Below, piece after piece: positions 46,625 through 57,086 of a stretch of DNA of 64,000 nucleotides. This stretch comes from Panopea generosa (Eukaryota; Mollusca; Bivalvia; Adapedonta; Hiatellidae). The notes under the pieces were generated by a model that did not search any database, was not told the DNA's origin, and saw only the letters and a program-made list of their open reading frames with translations. Location of the stretch: contig CM055911.1 of NCBI GenBank assembly GCA_029582155.1, positions 24,815,514 to 24,879,513 of the forward strand. Reading direction: 5' to 3'. The position numbers were made by a program, and so were the translations under genes. Position 1 is the first letter of the stretch, and the number at the start of each line of letters is the position of its first letter.

Positions 46625-47060
46625 GGTTTTCAGCTCTGCATTATATTTTTTGCCAAACTTCCAGAGCAATAAAGTTTGGCAGAATTCCATTCTCCTGATT
46701 TTAACTGAAAAACACATTGAAAAAACATGCACTCGTGCCTATAAATATCTGTCATGCAGTATGGCAAACTCACCTGGGGAACTTAAGTGCATTTTTTTAC
46801 TTGCTAATAAAAATTATTTTTAGAAATAGTTGGTAATTATAGACAATATGCATCGTTCATTTGCAAAACATAAAAATTAATGGTTCGTGAGGAAATCCAC
46901 GAGAAAAAGAACATAAATCTGGCATTATTCACTTCTGTTAAAATGTCTGGCTAGACATATTGTACAGGAAGAGTTTGCATTATTTACAAACAATTACAAA
47001 GAGCATTGTTTTTGTCTCAGCTGCTGCAAATAAAAGATATAATTGTTCACTTTATATGAA
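46625..47060. other. No gene seen
   Basis: AT-rich sequence with no exon signals or recognisable repeat. Confidence 0.5.
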
Positions 47061-47064
47061 AACA

Positions 47065-47172
47065 ATATATTGTTTGCTCTTTCCCCAGGCCTAAAATGAA
47101 AAAAAAAAAATATATATTGTTTGCTGTTTCCCCAGGCCTTAAATGAAAAAAATATATATTGTTTGCTCTTGC
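47065..47172 (+). repeat. Tandem repeat, 3 copies
   Basis: ATATTGTTTGCTCTTTCCCC and AGGCCTAAAATGAAAAAA repeat; the third copy is partial. Confidence 0.85.
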
Positions 47173-47569
47173 CCTTTTACCTACCTACCTATCTGCCCAT
47201 GTAAGGGACAGTTCCCGATAAAAGTATTGGTGAAGGGGCCAGGCCCTGTTTTACCCCTGTTCCTTTATTCAGCCGCCCCTCTGACCATATTCCCCAGAAT
47301 AGACAACCCTGGGGGGTGAGGGGGGGGATGCTTTTTTCAAAAGGGTTGTGTTTTATTATTTAAGTACTTGAAAAAGAGTTTTACAAAGACTATGGTGGAC
47401 CATTGTGTTTAATAATTGTTTCACAAGGACGGAGGGAAGAGAGGAATACAGTTTTTGTTTGTAATAGTTCATAGAGAACTTATTATTCTTCTTCCACCTT
47501 CTCCCCCCCCCCTCCCACACCCCCACATACACACACAAAACATAACCTGGTACATTTAAGGTACCCTTA

Positions 47570-47762
47570 AATGGGCGGTGGTGTAGTGAATGGAGTGTTG
47601 GCCTTTCACACTTAAGGTTGTTGTGTTCAATCCACAGCTCAACCTGAAACAAAAACGAACAAAAAACATTCTTGGAACTCAGCTGGTTCAACCAAGGAAG
47701 AGAGACTCGAGAGCAGTTCATATAATCTCTGAGCTTAATTCGTTGCAATCATCCTAATAATA
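47570..47762 (+). repeat. SINE F5
   Basis: Head GGCGGTGGTGTAGTGAATGG, B box GTGTTCAATCCACAGC, end TTCGTTGCAATCATCC. A two-copy 34-bp repeat (TTAACTTGTAAA...CTCTACCTATAA) follows. Confidence 0.8.
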
Positions 47763-47831
47763 GTTAACTTGTAAAAAACTCTACCTATAAATAATTAACT
47801 TGTAAATACTCTACCTATAACACATTCTTAA

Positions 47832-47930
47832 CCCTACTACGAGCAATCTGAACTCTTCCTGCGCTGTTTTCAAAGGCCTTTGATATTGGTGCGGGAAAAT
47901 GCGTATCTATGGAGTAAAGAGTTAATGGTT
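47832..47930. repeat. Hairpin MITE, right half only
   Basis: CGAGCAATCTGAACTCTTCC, TGCGCTGTTTTCAAAGGCC and GCGTATCTATGGAGTAAAGA match the right arm and end of the 54,940 copy. Confidence 0.8.
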
Positions 47931-47934
47931 GAAA

Positions 47935-48780
47935 TTAGAACGTATATAATTATTTGGTCTTTGTGAATTTACTATTTTGATTTTTTTCAGCATTCTTTGA
48001 GTGCACATAAAATATTTTTTTGACAGTCTTTGAGTGCACAATCATATAATATATTTTTCATGAATTTACTGTATTTTTTTTCTATCTTTATGTTACTCTG
48101 AATAATAATTTATATTTGAGCAATATTAACACTTTATTAATTAATATCTGTTAAAAAAGAAAATATTTCCACTTAGAAAAATTAATCTTTGTTACCATGG
48201 TGGTTTAAGAATAAGCAGCATTTTCTCACGTAACCTTTGTAAAAGGTCAAAGTTGGCACAAGCAATCGGAGTTATCAAGATGCTTTCTTATCTAATATGC
48301 ACTTGAAACAACAAGTGTTCAAGTCATTATGATTCATGCAAAGGGCACATGCAAATATGCCGATTAACAGCATTTTAATGTCTGGGGAGACATTTTTAGT
48401 TCAACTTAACCATCTTATAATCTTTTGTCTGTCCTTCTCTTAGAATTCCTTCAGAAAGCTTTTGAAAAGTAAAACTGTACTACTTGCAATAAAACTTGAT
48501 CACAGAGTTTCTTGATGAAGATTGAAATAAAATAAAATTGACTGGAACTGTTATTATTTGTATTTTTCAAGTTTATTTCTGTCTCATTTATTCACTTTGA
48601 ACTCTCTAACTTGACTGATTATTGTCCAATCTTCGTCATTATAACTTGGCTCATAATGTTTATTGTAAAATTGTCTCAGCCAAGTTTCAAAACCAGTCAG
48701 TCTGTGGTTCTAAAATTGTATAATTGATTGTACAATTTTATTTTAATAATAATTGATATTAATTTTTTTCATGTTTTTAC
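47935..48780. other. No gene seen
   Basis: AT-rich. TTCTTTGAGTGCACA is duplicated at 47,993 and 48,026. Confidence 0.5.
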
Positions 48781-48782
48781 GG

Positions 48783-49032
48783 CCGTGTCAAGTTAGCTCA
48801 GCCAGTAGCATGTCTGACTATCAATCCAGTGGTATTGATTTTGAATGTCTCCATGATGATTGATTTCCAACATTGTCATTCATCTCTCAATGCTGTTAGT
48901 AAGAAAATTGTCAATTTCTTGCTTGCATTCTCAGTTAACCTTCGAGGATCCCAGGAAAAAGAGGTCAGGTCAACAGATCATCTGATGTTAGCCCTCAATA
49001 ACATTAAAATGAAGCTAAATATTAAAAAAAAA
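48783..49032 (+). repeat. SINE F1
   Basis: CAAGTTAGCTCAGCCAGTAG, GACTATCAATCCAGTGG, end AAGCTAAATATTAAAA. An internal deletion is present after the B box. Confidence 0.8.
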
Positions 49033-49034
49033 CA

Positions 49035-49740
49035 TGTTTTTACGGAACTCTCAGTTCTGCTGGCCGGTTGATAAAAAAAAAAAGATGCGGAAACAAACTA
49101 ATGATCGCTGTCTTTATAAATGAATTTGTAGCTTATGGGGACATTTTTACAGTAATTGAAGCAATTAATATCATCTGAAACCTTTTTATGGAGGCACACA
49201 GGGAAGATCCAGCATGTTGGACTGTGTAACCTCTAGAAATAAAGTCTTAATTATTATTATAAACCATATTGTGAATTTTCTTCATAAAATTGTTTGTTTG
49301 TTTGCTTTATTGTTTTTTTCGTTGCAAAGAAGCTGTGTTGGCGACCATTTTTTTTATGCAGGTGCATTTTGTTTTGAAATGACTGTCACCTTACAGACTG
49401 CAAAAAAACAATTATTTTAAACAACTACTTAGTAAATTAAATAAGATCGTCTGCTGTTGTATAGCCAGCCATTTTGTAGATCCTCCCATTTATTGTTCAT
49501 TATTAAGACGAATTTTGTAAAACAGTTATTTGTGAAATGAATTCAAAATCAACAAGATTTAATCAGATTGACTTCAGGTCCAGGCAGTTAATTAGTCAAT
49601 TAACAGAGTTAATTATATATAATTAGTGTTGCAAAAAAAATTGGAATTAAACCATAAAGGAATGAAGTAGAATCAATAATAAAGCTACAGTGTTGTATTT
49701 TCCAACAAATATTGGCAGTGAATTTATTCATTTCGATTGA
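49035..49740. other. No gene seen upstream of the 49,749 exon
   Basis: AT-rich. No TATA box or other promoter could be argued with confidence. Confidence 0.45.
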
Positions 49741-49748
49741 ATGTCACA

Positions 49749-49955
49749 ATGGCTGCAGTTGTTTATATTGGACCTAGTCAGGTGCAGAACCTTATCAAAC
49801 GTTTCGAAAAAAGTGGAATTTTTGGCGGAAATATTAAAGATTTTATGACGTATGACGTTTGTGAAAATACACCCCCAGAAAACAATGGGAACTTGGGTTT
49901 TAAAGTTAGGGATTTCATGACGTACCAAGTTCGTAAAAATAAACCTTCGAAAAAC
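49749..49955 (+). CDS. Candidate first coding exon (69 codons) with internal repeat, unknown product
   Basis: ATG 49,749 opens 69 codons ending at GAAAAAC/GTAAGT in phase 0. The peptide starts MAAVVYIGPSQVQNLIKRFE and then has two related blocks: IKDFMTYDVCENTPPEN (residues ~29-45) and VRDFMTYQVRKNKPSKN (~53-69). The underlying DNA is duplicated too, with substitutions. The region is less AT-rich than its flanks. An out-of-frame ATG at 49,741 precedes it and also opens a short frame, which weakens the start call. There is no strong acceptor before it, so a first exon is more likely than an internal one. It could supply an alternative N-terminus to a gene continuing downstream. The product is not recognised. 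Confidence 0.45.
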
Positions 49956-49964
49956 GTAAGTATT

Positions 49965-50300
49965 CCATAATAATAACATTGTATTGTATATATTATATGA
50001 CACGACAGGAACTCGTAAACACATGCACATTACCACATGTACGCACCGCACGTACACAACCACACATGCACAACCAAACATACACAAGCAAGTTACAAAC
50101 ATGCGTTTTTGTTTACAAATCCAGAAATGCTTTGTGTGAATAGTCTTGCTCATCAATATCTGCCAACGTTTTTTTGCGTTTTTTTTTGGTCAGATAACGT
50201 TGTCTGTTGATAGATGACTTGATAATGGTATTATGAGATATGGAGTCCGTGAATAAAAATATTCTCAATTGCTTATAGGAAACGTTAAAAATAAAGTTTT
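49965..50300. other. No gene seen
   Basis: CACACGCA-rich stretch at 50,000-50,100; otherwise AT-rich. Confidence 0.5.
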
Positions 50301-50307
50301 GATAAAA

Positions 50308-50590
50308 TGAATATTTAGCATCCTTTGTATGGCAACGAGGTCTACAGATGATCAATTGACCTTACCACTGTTTCCTGGTATCCTGGAAGGTTAACCAGTA
50401 TTCAAGTACACCCATCTTCACAAGTAACTGATAACTATCCTACTTGAATCATCGGTAAGAGATGAATGATGATAAGACGCAGTGTCGTATATCAACCATC
50501 ACAGAGATTGTGGCCAGGTGGGGATTCGAACTCACAAACTCTGGATTGATAGACATGTTACTAACTAAGCTAACTGGACCTGGCTTATAA
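50308..50590 (-). repeat. SINE F1 (minus)
   Basis: Reversed 3' end GAATATTTAGCATCCTTTG, GGTTAACCAGTATTCAAGTA, reversed head AAGCTAACTGGACCTGG. Confidence 0.85.
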
Positions 50591-50624
50591 AGTTTTGTCT
50601 ACTAACAATTTTAAAGGATTTGTT

Positions 50625-50848
50625 TGAGTATTTTACATCATTTTTATGCCATTGTTGACTAACAGACAATAAGTTTACCTAACCACTCTTTCCTGGGATC
50701 CTGGAATGTTAAACCAGATCACACCCATCTCTGCAAATAAGTGACAACTTTCCCGCTTGAATCAGCAGTGAGAGATATAATGACAACTAATGAGACACAA
50801 TATCATATATTAGTCATAAAGGAGCTGGCCAGGTGGGAATTCAAAGGA
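50625..50848 (-). repeat. SINE F1 (minus), head lost
   Basis: GAGTATTTTACATCATTTTT, GACTAACAGACAATAAG and CTTTCCCGCTTGAATCAGCA; it ends at a decayed B box (GGGAATTCAAAGG). It lies tandem to the preceding F1 copy. Confidence 0.75.
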
Positions 50849-50929
50849 AAAATGACGGAAAAGATAATCCTCTAATTTTGTTTTGTTATTAAGGGTTTTC
50901 TCTATTTTTTATTATTCTGCCATGTATGG

Positions 50930-51710
50930 TTTTAGGTATGGTCCATTGTCCCTTGTCTGTCTGTTTGTATGTCCAGACTATTACTAAACTTACCAGTTGA
51001 GTTTCACCAAACTTGGTTAAAAATATCAGCACAACATCTAGTTGCACATATCATTTTATGGACATTTGGTGTAGTAAATGTAATGGCCCTTTAATAATTT
51101 AAAATGGTAAAATAAATCTTGTTATGACTTTTTCTAAATTTATCAAAAGATTTTGATCAAACTTGTTAGGATGTTATATAATTATATATATATATATATA
51201 TATGTATAGTATAAAGAATTATTGTGCCAATATGATCATCACATTTTGGTCCATCATCAATTTTGACTTAATTATGGCCCCTTATGGCTTGGACTGCTGC
51301 TCCTAAACTTGTTCACTGATTTTGGTCAAACTTGCTACAGAGTATCATCATGAAGTGTGCTGCATGTACCATCATACTGTTCCAGTCCATCGACTTTTGG
51401 CACATTATTTTTAATATTAAATTATTTCAGAACTACTCTTAAATTTATTAACCTATTTGTGCAAATGGGTAGCACAGCCACCATTGGAGTACATTTTCTG
51501 GTAGTGCATGTTGTCTTGTTCTGGTTCATCATTTTTTGGCACAATTATGGTTCTTTTTTTTTTGATTATGTTTAATGATCATTCAAATCTTGTCAGACAA
51601 TTTCCTCTTAATCTTATCAACAGATTTTGACCAAACTTGCTACACAGTACCACTATGATGTCTAGTTAAACTTCATATCCGGGTCACCATGCAGTGTGTA
51701 TCTTCAAAAC
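50930..51710. repeat. Degenerate dispersed repeat with TTGGTCAAACTTGCTAC motifs
   Basis: CACCAAACTTGG, TTGATCAAACTTGTTAGG, TTGGTCAAACTTGCTACA and TTGACCAAACTTGCTACA recur every 130-300 bp. A TA run lies at 51,182-51,204. No gene seen. Confidence 0.6.
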
Positions 51711-51714
51711 ATAT

Positions 51715-52680
51715 TTGTAACCTTCACGGCATTAATGTTTGAATCAAAGCTACCAAATTTTGTTTATCATTTTATAATTTCTAAAAATAAAATTATCTTT
51801 GAATTTTTAGAATACAGTTAAACTTTACTACGTTCTCTTGAATGGAAATGTGAAGAAGTTATTGTAAATCTGATTTTAACTAATGACTCGTTATTTAAAT
51901 GATATTGAGATAATGGCCGACTCCTTACCTATATACTACCTACCTTACGGTTTAATCATCTGTCTTTAATGACGACTGGTTATCTCATTGAGTCTTACAT
52001 CAGATCTGATATTAAAGATCTATTCACCTACAAAAAATACCCATAAAATCTATGGGGTGTTCCTGCTGGTATTACTGAGCTAAAATATGCCACTTTCAAA
52101 AATCTCCTAGAATACTTTAAATGTTATAAATTTGTATCTTACAAGGTAATGATTGTTAGGCTATGACTTATTTTGACTTAAAAGTTGGAATGTTTAGTAC
52201 TGGGTGATTTAAATTGGGATTGATTGATACTGAAACAGCAGTTATATACAAGTAACTGATTTAAAGAGGTTTTTCTCTCTCAAAATATGCATTAAGATTC
52301 ATGGGAAAATTGCATTTCATGGGAAAATTTGGTTTCGTAGGGATAGACTTTCTGCAGTCATTTGTGGTTCTTGACAGCCCATTTTGCAAGCAGCAAAAAA
52401 TCTACATATTTTCCAGGCATTCGCCCCATCCCAGGAACTAATAGGGTTCGGTTATGCTAACAAGGATTCTGAGTTTGTTGACTGGGTTTGAAATGTTCAT
52501 GGGAAATATCTCGATACATGTCATTCCATTTCCCATGTACAAGAAGCATAATTAACACAGTATAAAAATTAAACGCAAGATATTTTGATAAATTCCCTTT
52601 AATATTCAAACAAACAAACAAAGATTCTAAGGAATTTCATGGTTCCAATGAGGGAGATGGAAATGGAGGCAGAAATGAAG
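51715..52680. other. No gene seen
   Basis: AT-rich. CATGGGAAAATT recurs at 52,302 and 52,318. Confidence 0.5.
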
Positions 52681-52687
52681 CCTCTCA

Positions 52688-52995
52688 TTTAACCCAGTGG
52701 TAGAGTGTCCGCCTCGCATGCGGAAGGTCGTGGGTTCAATCACTGGCCGGGTCATACCAAAGACTTTAAAAATGGTACTTAAAGCTTCCTCGCTTGATGT
52801 TCAGCATTTTGAGGAGAGTTCTAGGTTTGGTCGGCCCGGTGTCAGTATAATGTGACTGGGTAGGGTATCATACCATGTGTCTGCGGCATGATAATCCAGT
52901 GTGACAGTGCTTAGAATACTGTATCAAGTAGACACCGTCGCGGTATGACTGAAAAATTGTTGAAAGCGACGCTAAACACCATACAACAACAACTT
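52688..52995 (+). repeat. SINE F2, full length
   Basis: Head CCCAGTGGTAGAGTGTCCGC, B box GGGTTCAATCACTGG, core TGTCTGCGGCATGATAATCC, end ACACCATACAACAACAAC. Confidence 0.9.
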
Positions 52996-53120
52996 AACTC
53001 AGGAGACAGATAATGGTAGCAACAAAATTATCAAAGCACAAACTGATTTACTTCATTTACCAGTTTATATCAATCACTTGGAGCTAGGTTTTGTAATACC
53101 TGCCAAAATCAAAGCAATAA

Positions 53121-53342
53121 ATATTTTTAACTGTCGGAGCTTCCAGCAGCTCTCTGGCACTGGAGGTAGAAATAGTTGCCCTTCCAGAACCGGATAAGCC
53201 AATTATAGCAAGTAATGACTTAATGATCGATGGATTCATTAAAACCCGTTACTTCATGAAACATTTCAAAGATGAGGTTGATGATGAAAAAATAAAAGAA
53301 GAAAAAAAATATTTTTCTGAAAATGTCTGGAAAATGTATTAA
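53121..53342 (+). CDS. Coding-like terminal segment ending in a stop, unknown product
   Basis: Open from 53,121 with no early ATG, running 73 codons to TAA at 53,340. Composition is strikingly protein-like: LALEVEIVALPEPDKPIIAS, then MIDGFIKTRYFMKHFKDEVD and an acidic/basic tail before a C-terminal WKMY. It may be a last exon or a fragment of an old mobile-element protein. No strong acceptor was found immediately upstream. Confidence 0.25.
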   Translation: MFLTVGASSSSLALEVEIVALPEPDKPIIASNDLMIDGFIKTRYFMKHFKDEVDDEKIKEEKKYFSENVWKMY

Positions 53343-53520
53343 TGTACTGGAAGTTCTGTTGAAGGCAATTCCGGAAGCCATATTTCTTGGATCTGTTGAT
53401 TATATAAGTTATAACAGTTATAATTGAATGGGCCACAATTAATTGGTAGTGACAGTAAAGAGCAACAATAATAATAATAGTAATAATAATAAATTCTTAT
53501 TATTAATAATGCTGCTCTTT

Positions 53521-53717
53521 AGGCCATAATAAATTAACTGCTAGATTATTATCCCTGTCCACCGCCCCTTTATTTTTATGCCTCCCCTACTTTTTTTCTG
53601 TTTTATATATACATCCAAAATTTTAAAAATGATAATAATAAAAAAAAAATTCCTGCCGCCGTCACCCTTTTTAAGAAAAATTTGGATGATAATCTAAAAA
53701 TTAATTTATAATGACCT
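53521..53717. repeat. MITE B, best-preserved ends
   Basis: Left AGGCCATAATAAATTAACTG, CTAGATTATTATCC; right GGATGATAATCTAAAAATTA, ATTTATAATGACCT. About 28 of 34 terminal bases pair. Confidence 0.85.
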
Positions 53718-53967
53718 CATTGTAACCACTAACCATTGGTGTCTTGAATTGTAGCTACATTTTTGGGGCTTCATTTCAGTGGGTTTCGTGCCCAGTTTTT
53801 TCTATATTATATTATAACGGTTTCCATCCATTGAATAAGTATGCTGGAGGCAAAAGGTTCAATCTCCTACTGGGATTGAGTTTCACCGAAATCACTTCGG
53901 CCCCCAATTTTGTGACTGGGTGAAATAATACATACTATGACTGAGTATTAATGTTATGTAAACCTAT

Positions 53968-54218
53968 ACCAGGCCCAGTTAGCTCAGTCGGAAGTACATC
54001 TGACAATCCCTGCCCTGCCCAGCAGTCTCTGTGATAATTGATTTATAACATTGTCTTTTATTGTCTACTGCCTCACCACTTTTTTAAGTAGGAAAGTTTT
54101 CAGTTGCATGTGAAGAAGGATGTACTGGTTAACCTTCCAGGATCCCAGGAAAGGGTGGTGAGGTTAACTGATCATCTGTTAGTCCTTGTTGGCATAAAAA
54201 ATTGCTAAATATTTAATC
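53968..54218 (+). repeat. SINE F1
   Basis: CAGGCCCAGTTAGCTCAGTC head, a truncated B-box region, GGATCCCAGGAAAGGGTGG, end TTGCTAAATATTTAATCAG. Confidence 0.8.
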
Positions 54219-54219
54219 A

Positions 54220-54740
54220 GTCAATCAATCAATTTCTTTACCATATGTAAATGAGTTATATGCATTAAATGTTAACTCTTTTTTAAATGTCAGTGTGACA
54301 GAAATGTGAGAATGGGTTGTGTTGAATACCAAACGTTAAAACGCTTATCTGTGCATACCTAAGCACTCGAAAAGTGCAGCAATAGTCAAAATTGCTGACA
54401 GATTTATCACAGGAAGCCTTGCAGCTTGTCCACATTTTTTTTTTTGTTCTTATTTACTAAAACTGTGTTTAAATCTGTTTTAAGAATCTTGAATTGTCAT
54501 GATTAATTCACAAAACTGATACGGAAAAGTTAATTTCTTATGAGGTCCTGAAGCGTCAGATACTTGTCATTGGTTCCTAGTAACGCAGGAAAACGTGAAG
54601 TGTGGTTTGTTTTTAAGTTTTAAGTACTTGTTTCCATGTGTAAATTAAAGGAGTCAAAATGGAAACACTTAAAAACTGGTTTTATGTGACATAAACCGAG
54701 CTGGATCTTTGATTGGCATAAGATACAATATATATAGAAC
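54220..54740. other. No gene seen
   Basis: AT-rich. Confidence 0.5.
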
Positions 54741-54744
54741 CTGG

Positions 54745-54935
54745 TTGACGAGGTTTGTGGTCAGTAACAATAGAGCATCAGATTGAGGATCTTACAGTTC
54801 CAGGTTCTGTCCCCTGCCATGGCAATGTGTGATATATTAGGGACGCTTTATCTGTATTAGGTTTACCGTGTATTATCGAGTTCCACCCAGAAAGACTTCA
54901 AGCACTTTGTTAAAACTTCAAGCACTTTGTTAAAA
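54745..54935 (+). repeat. SINE F4-like
   Basis: ATAGAGCATCAGATTGAGGA, CCAGGTTCTGTCCCCTGCC and CACCCAGAAAGACTTCAAG. The 3' end has ACTTCAAGCACTTTGTTAAA twice. Confidence 0.55.
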
Positions 54936-54939
54936 TTAT

Positions 54940-55192
54940 ATTAACCCTTTACTTCATATAGACGCTTTTGGACACCTCTAATATGGACGCCTTTGGACAC
55001 CTAATATAGAAGGCTTTTGAATTATTGGGTGAATTATGTTTATATTAACTGACAGAGAGGAAAACAGTGCAGGAAGTGTTCAGATTGCTTGTTACGAGCA
55101 ATTTGAACTCTTCCTGCACTGTTTTCAAAGGCCTTCTGTGATTGGTGCTAGGAAACGCGTATCTATGGAGTTACATAAAGAGTTAAAGGGTC
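54940..55192. repeat. Hairpin MITE, complete copy
   Basis: Termini TTAACCCTTTACTTCATATA and its approximate inverse TATGGAGTTACATAAAGAGT. The centre forms a 31-bp stem (arms 55,060-55,090 and 55,096-55,126, 28 of 31 paired) with a 5-base loop GTTAC. The terminal repeat contains a GGACACCTCTAATATGGACG direct duplication. Confidence 0.85.
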
Positions 55193-55372
55193 CTCTGTGG
55201 CCAGTTGGTCTAAAAACGGTGTCTGAAGACCAATCCTAAGGTTGTAAGTATGAATCTTGCTCGTTCCAAACAACTTTATGTGAGAAAGTTTGCCAGTTAC
55301 TTGGAAGGACAGTGGTTCTACTTGTATTCATTCTGAGGTCTTCTTTCACCAATAAAACTAGATACGCCACAT
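55193..55372 (+). repeat. SINE F3
   Basis: Head GGTCCTCTGTGGCCAGTTGG, GAGAAAGTTTGCCAGTTACT and AAAACTAGATACGCCACAT. The B box is decayed (GTATGAATCTTGC). Confidence 0.8.
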
Positions 55373-55419
55373 TTGCTATTTCCTATGTATATGCTTTTAT
55401 AACAAATTAACTTGTTTTT

Positions 55420-55492
55420 AGCAACAACCTGTCTTAAAAGACTACTTTTGCTCCATCCTTTGATTGGTTGCTTAAGACAGTTTTGACTGTAT
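55420..55492. repeat. MITE fragment with AACCTGTCTTAAAAG / TTAAGACAGTTTTGACTG
   Basis: Same right half as the element at 34,336-34,530. Confidence 0.6.
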
Positions 55493-55612
55493 TCTGAATA
55501 TTTCAGTGTTTTCTCAGTTTGAGTTCATCAGTTTGTATTAATTTTGATAGAAAAGAAATCCTAATTTACTCTCATTTTTGGTTTAATTAAAGGTTTGTTC
55601 TGAATATTTTAG

Positions 55613-55748
55613 TGTTTCTCAATATGAAATTACTTTGGAGTCAGTTTTTAATAACCGCTTATCTGTCTGTGGTTCATCGCAAACCGGTAATAAAGTATCC
55701 ATTCACCTTGCAAGTCCCGGTGATACTGCCTGTGATACTATACTGTGG
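55613..55748 (+). CDS. Weak exon-like segment
   Basis: After TGAATATTTTAG the frame reads VSQYEITLESVFNNRLSVCG and SSQTGNKVSIHLASPGDTAC, then stops at TGA 55,749. CG/GTAATA at 55,685-55,691 or TG/GTGACT at 55,747 could be donors, neither strong. A second frame is also open for 100 codons. A partial copy of the acceptor region is at 55,490 (TCTGAATATTTCAGTGTTTT), which suggests a small duplication. Confidence 0.18.
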
Positions 55749-56139
55749 TGACTGGGTGTTTTTGCAGAGATTACAATTGTTAAAACAACGATTTCTTTCT
55801 TCAATTTCATCACTGATATTTGTTTTTTGTTTTCGTTGTTTAAACTTTTACTTAACTACTTGTGCGTCGTCAAATGGACATTGTTGCTTGCATTTCTTGC
55901 ACTTAATGCATTAATTTCACTTTACTCTCTGCGTTAAATCATCCATAAGGACATTGCATTAATTATGCACAATATAACGTTTGTTCGTAACGATGATGAT
56001 AATAATACTAAATTCTTCATTTAAAGATGGTAACTTGATTAATTACAGTAACAAAGCGAAGCATGGTTCAAATACTACGTAAACATACAGTTTACAATTA
56101 ATCAGAGCTTCTTTGTTTTTACAAATAGTGTTTAAAGCC

Positions 56140-56388
56140 ATTTTTAACACATTTCAGGTTATATATGGCATATCCAGTTTTATTGGTGGCAAAAGACCTC
56201 AGAATGTATCCGAGTAGAACAACTGTCTTTCCACAAGTAACTGGCAAACCTTCTCACATAAAGTTTTAGGAGCAAGCGTGACTTGAACCTTAGTAAAGAC
56301 CTATGCAATGAGAGGTAAGTGATCTTGACACAGGGGTGGTGGTGGGGGGGTGCTTAAACGGCTGGGTCACAGAGGATCCTTACAATTA
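56140..56388 (-). repeat. SINE F3 (minus)
   Basis: ATGGCATATCCAGTTTTATT, ACTGGCAAACCTTCTCACAT and GTGACTTGAACCTT, then GAGAGGTAAGTGATCTTG; a short G-run is inserted near the head. Confidence 0.8.
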
Positions 56389-56609
56389 CTTACAGTCATT
56401 GCATTTCCATGATATTCATGAGTATGAGGTGTGTAAAAAAAAATATGTGGAACTTTGCAATACTTTCAGCATCCAACATACTGTGCATTGTTGAATGTAT
56501 TCTAATTTGACATGTAATAAAGAGTTTCGTACAATATGTACATTAAGTTTATGCTAATTTTTTTTCAGTTTATTTGATATGAGCTCATATGTCCGCTTCT
56601 GAGTAGAAC

Positions 56610-56715
56610 TGAGTGTTGTTTATTCAGTGGCATCAGGTTGAGCTGGATATTGAATTCGCAACCTCTGGCCTGACAGCCAAAACTCTTACATAATCCACTA
56701 CACTCAGCGCCTCAC
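56610..56715 (-). repeat. SINE F5 fragment (minus)
   Basis: AGCTGGATATTGAATTCGCA (reversed B box) followed by TAATCCACTACACTCAGCGC, the reversed tRNA-like head. Confidence 0.55.
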
Positions 56716-56804
56716 TTTATATTTACACATTATTAAAAAAAATGCAGAACCCACCATAATTATATCTTGAGTATTTATGTATTTAACTTTTATTAATGAA
56801 TTTT

Positions 56805-57065
56805 CAAGATCCATCAATAAAACTGGATATGTCATAATACAGTAGAACTTCAATGGCTCGACCCTGACGGGACTTGATAAACTAGCCAAGTATTATTAAA
56901 GTATCATACCATACATGTACATGTATATACATCAAAATACGAATTCGTTTGGGATCAGATAAGTGGTTCAACCTATATGTGGTGTTCGAGCCATCAGTGT
57001 TTGAGCCAGTGAAGTTCTGCTGTGTCACCTGCAATGCGTTGAAAATGGCGTTAAACCCCATTGAA
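56805..57065 (+). repeat. SINE F3 tail split by a MITE
   Basis: CATCAATAAAACTGGATATG on the left and GTTGAAAATGGCGTTAAACC on the right are contiguous in other F3 copies. Confidence 0.75.
56840..57022. mobile_element. 183-bp MITE with CAGTAGAACTTC ends
   Basis: Left CAGTAGAACTTCAATGGCTC pairs with the right GAGCCAGTGAAGTTCTGCTG (19 of 22 including flanks). Left flank TA, right flank TG, so a TA target duplication is possible if mutated. Interior non-coding. Confidence 0.75.
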
Positions 57066-57086
57066 AAGAAAAGTTATTTTCCTCAG

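Noticed and set aside
47356-47748. 130-codon minus-strand open frame
   Set aside because: It spans an F5 SINE and a C-rich simple stretch; no splice or coding support.
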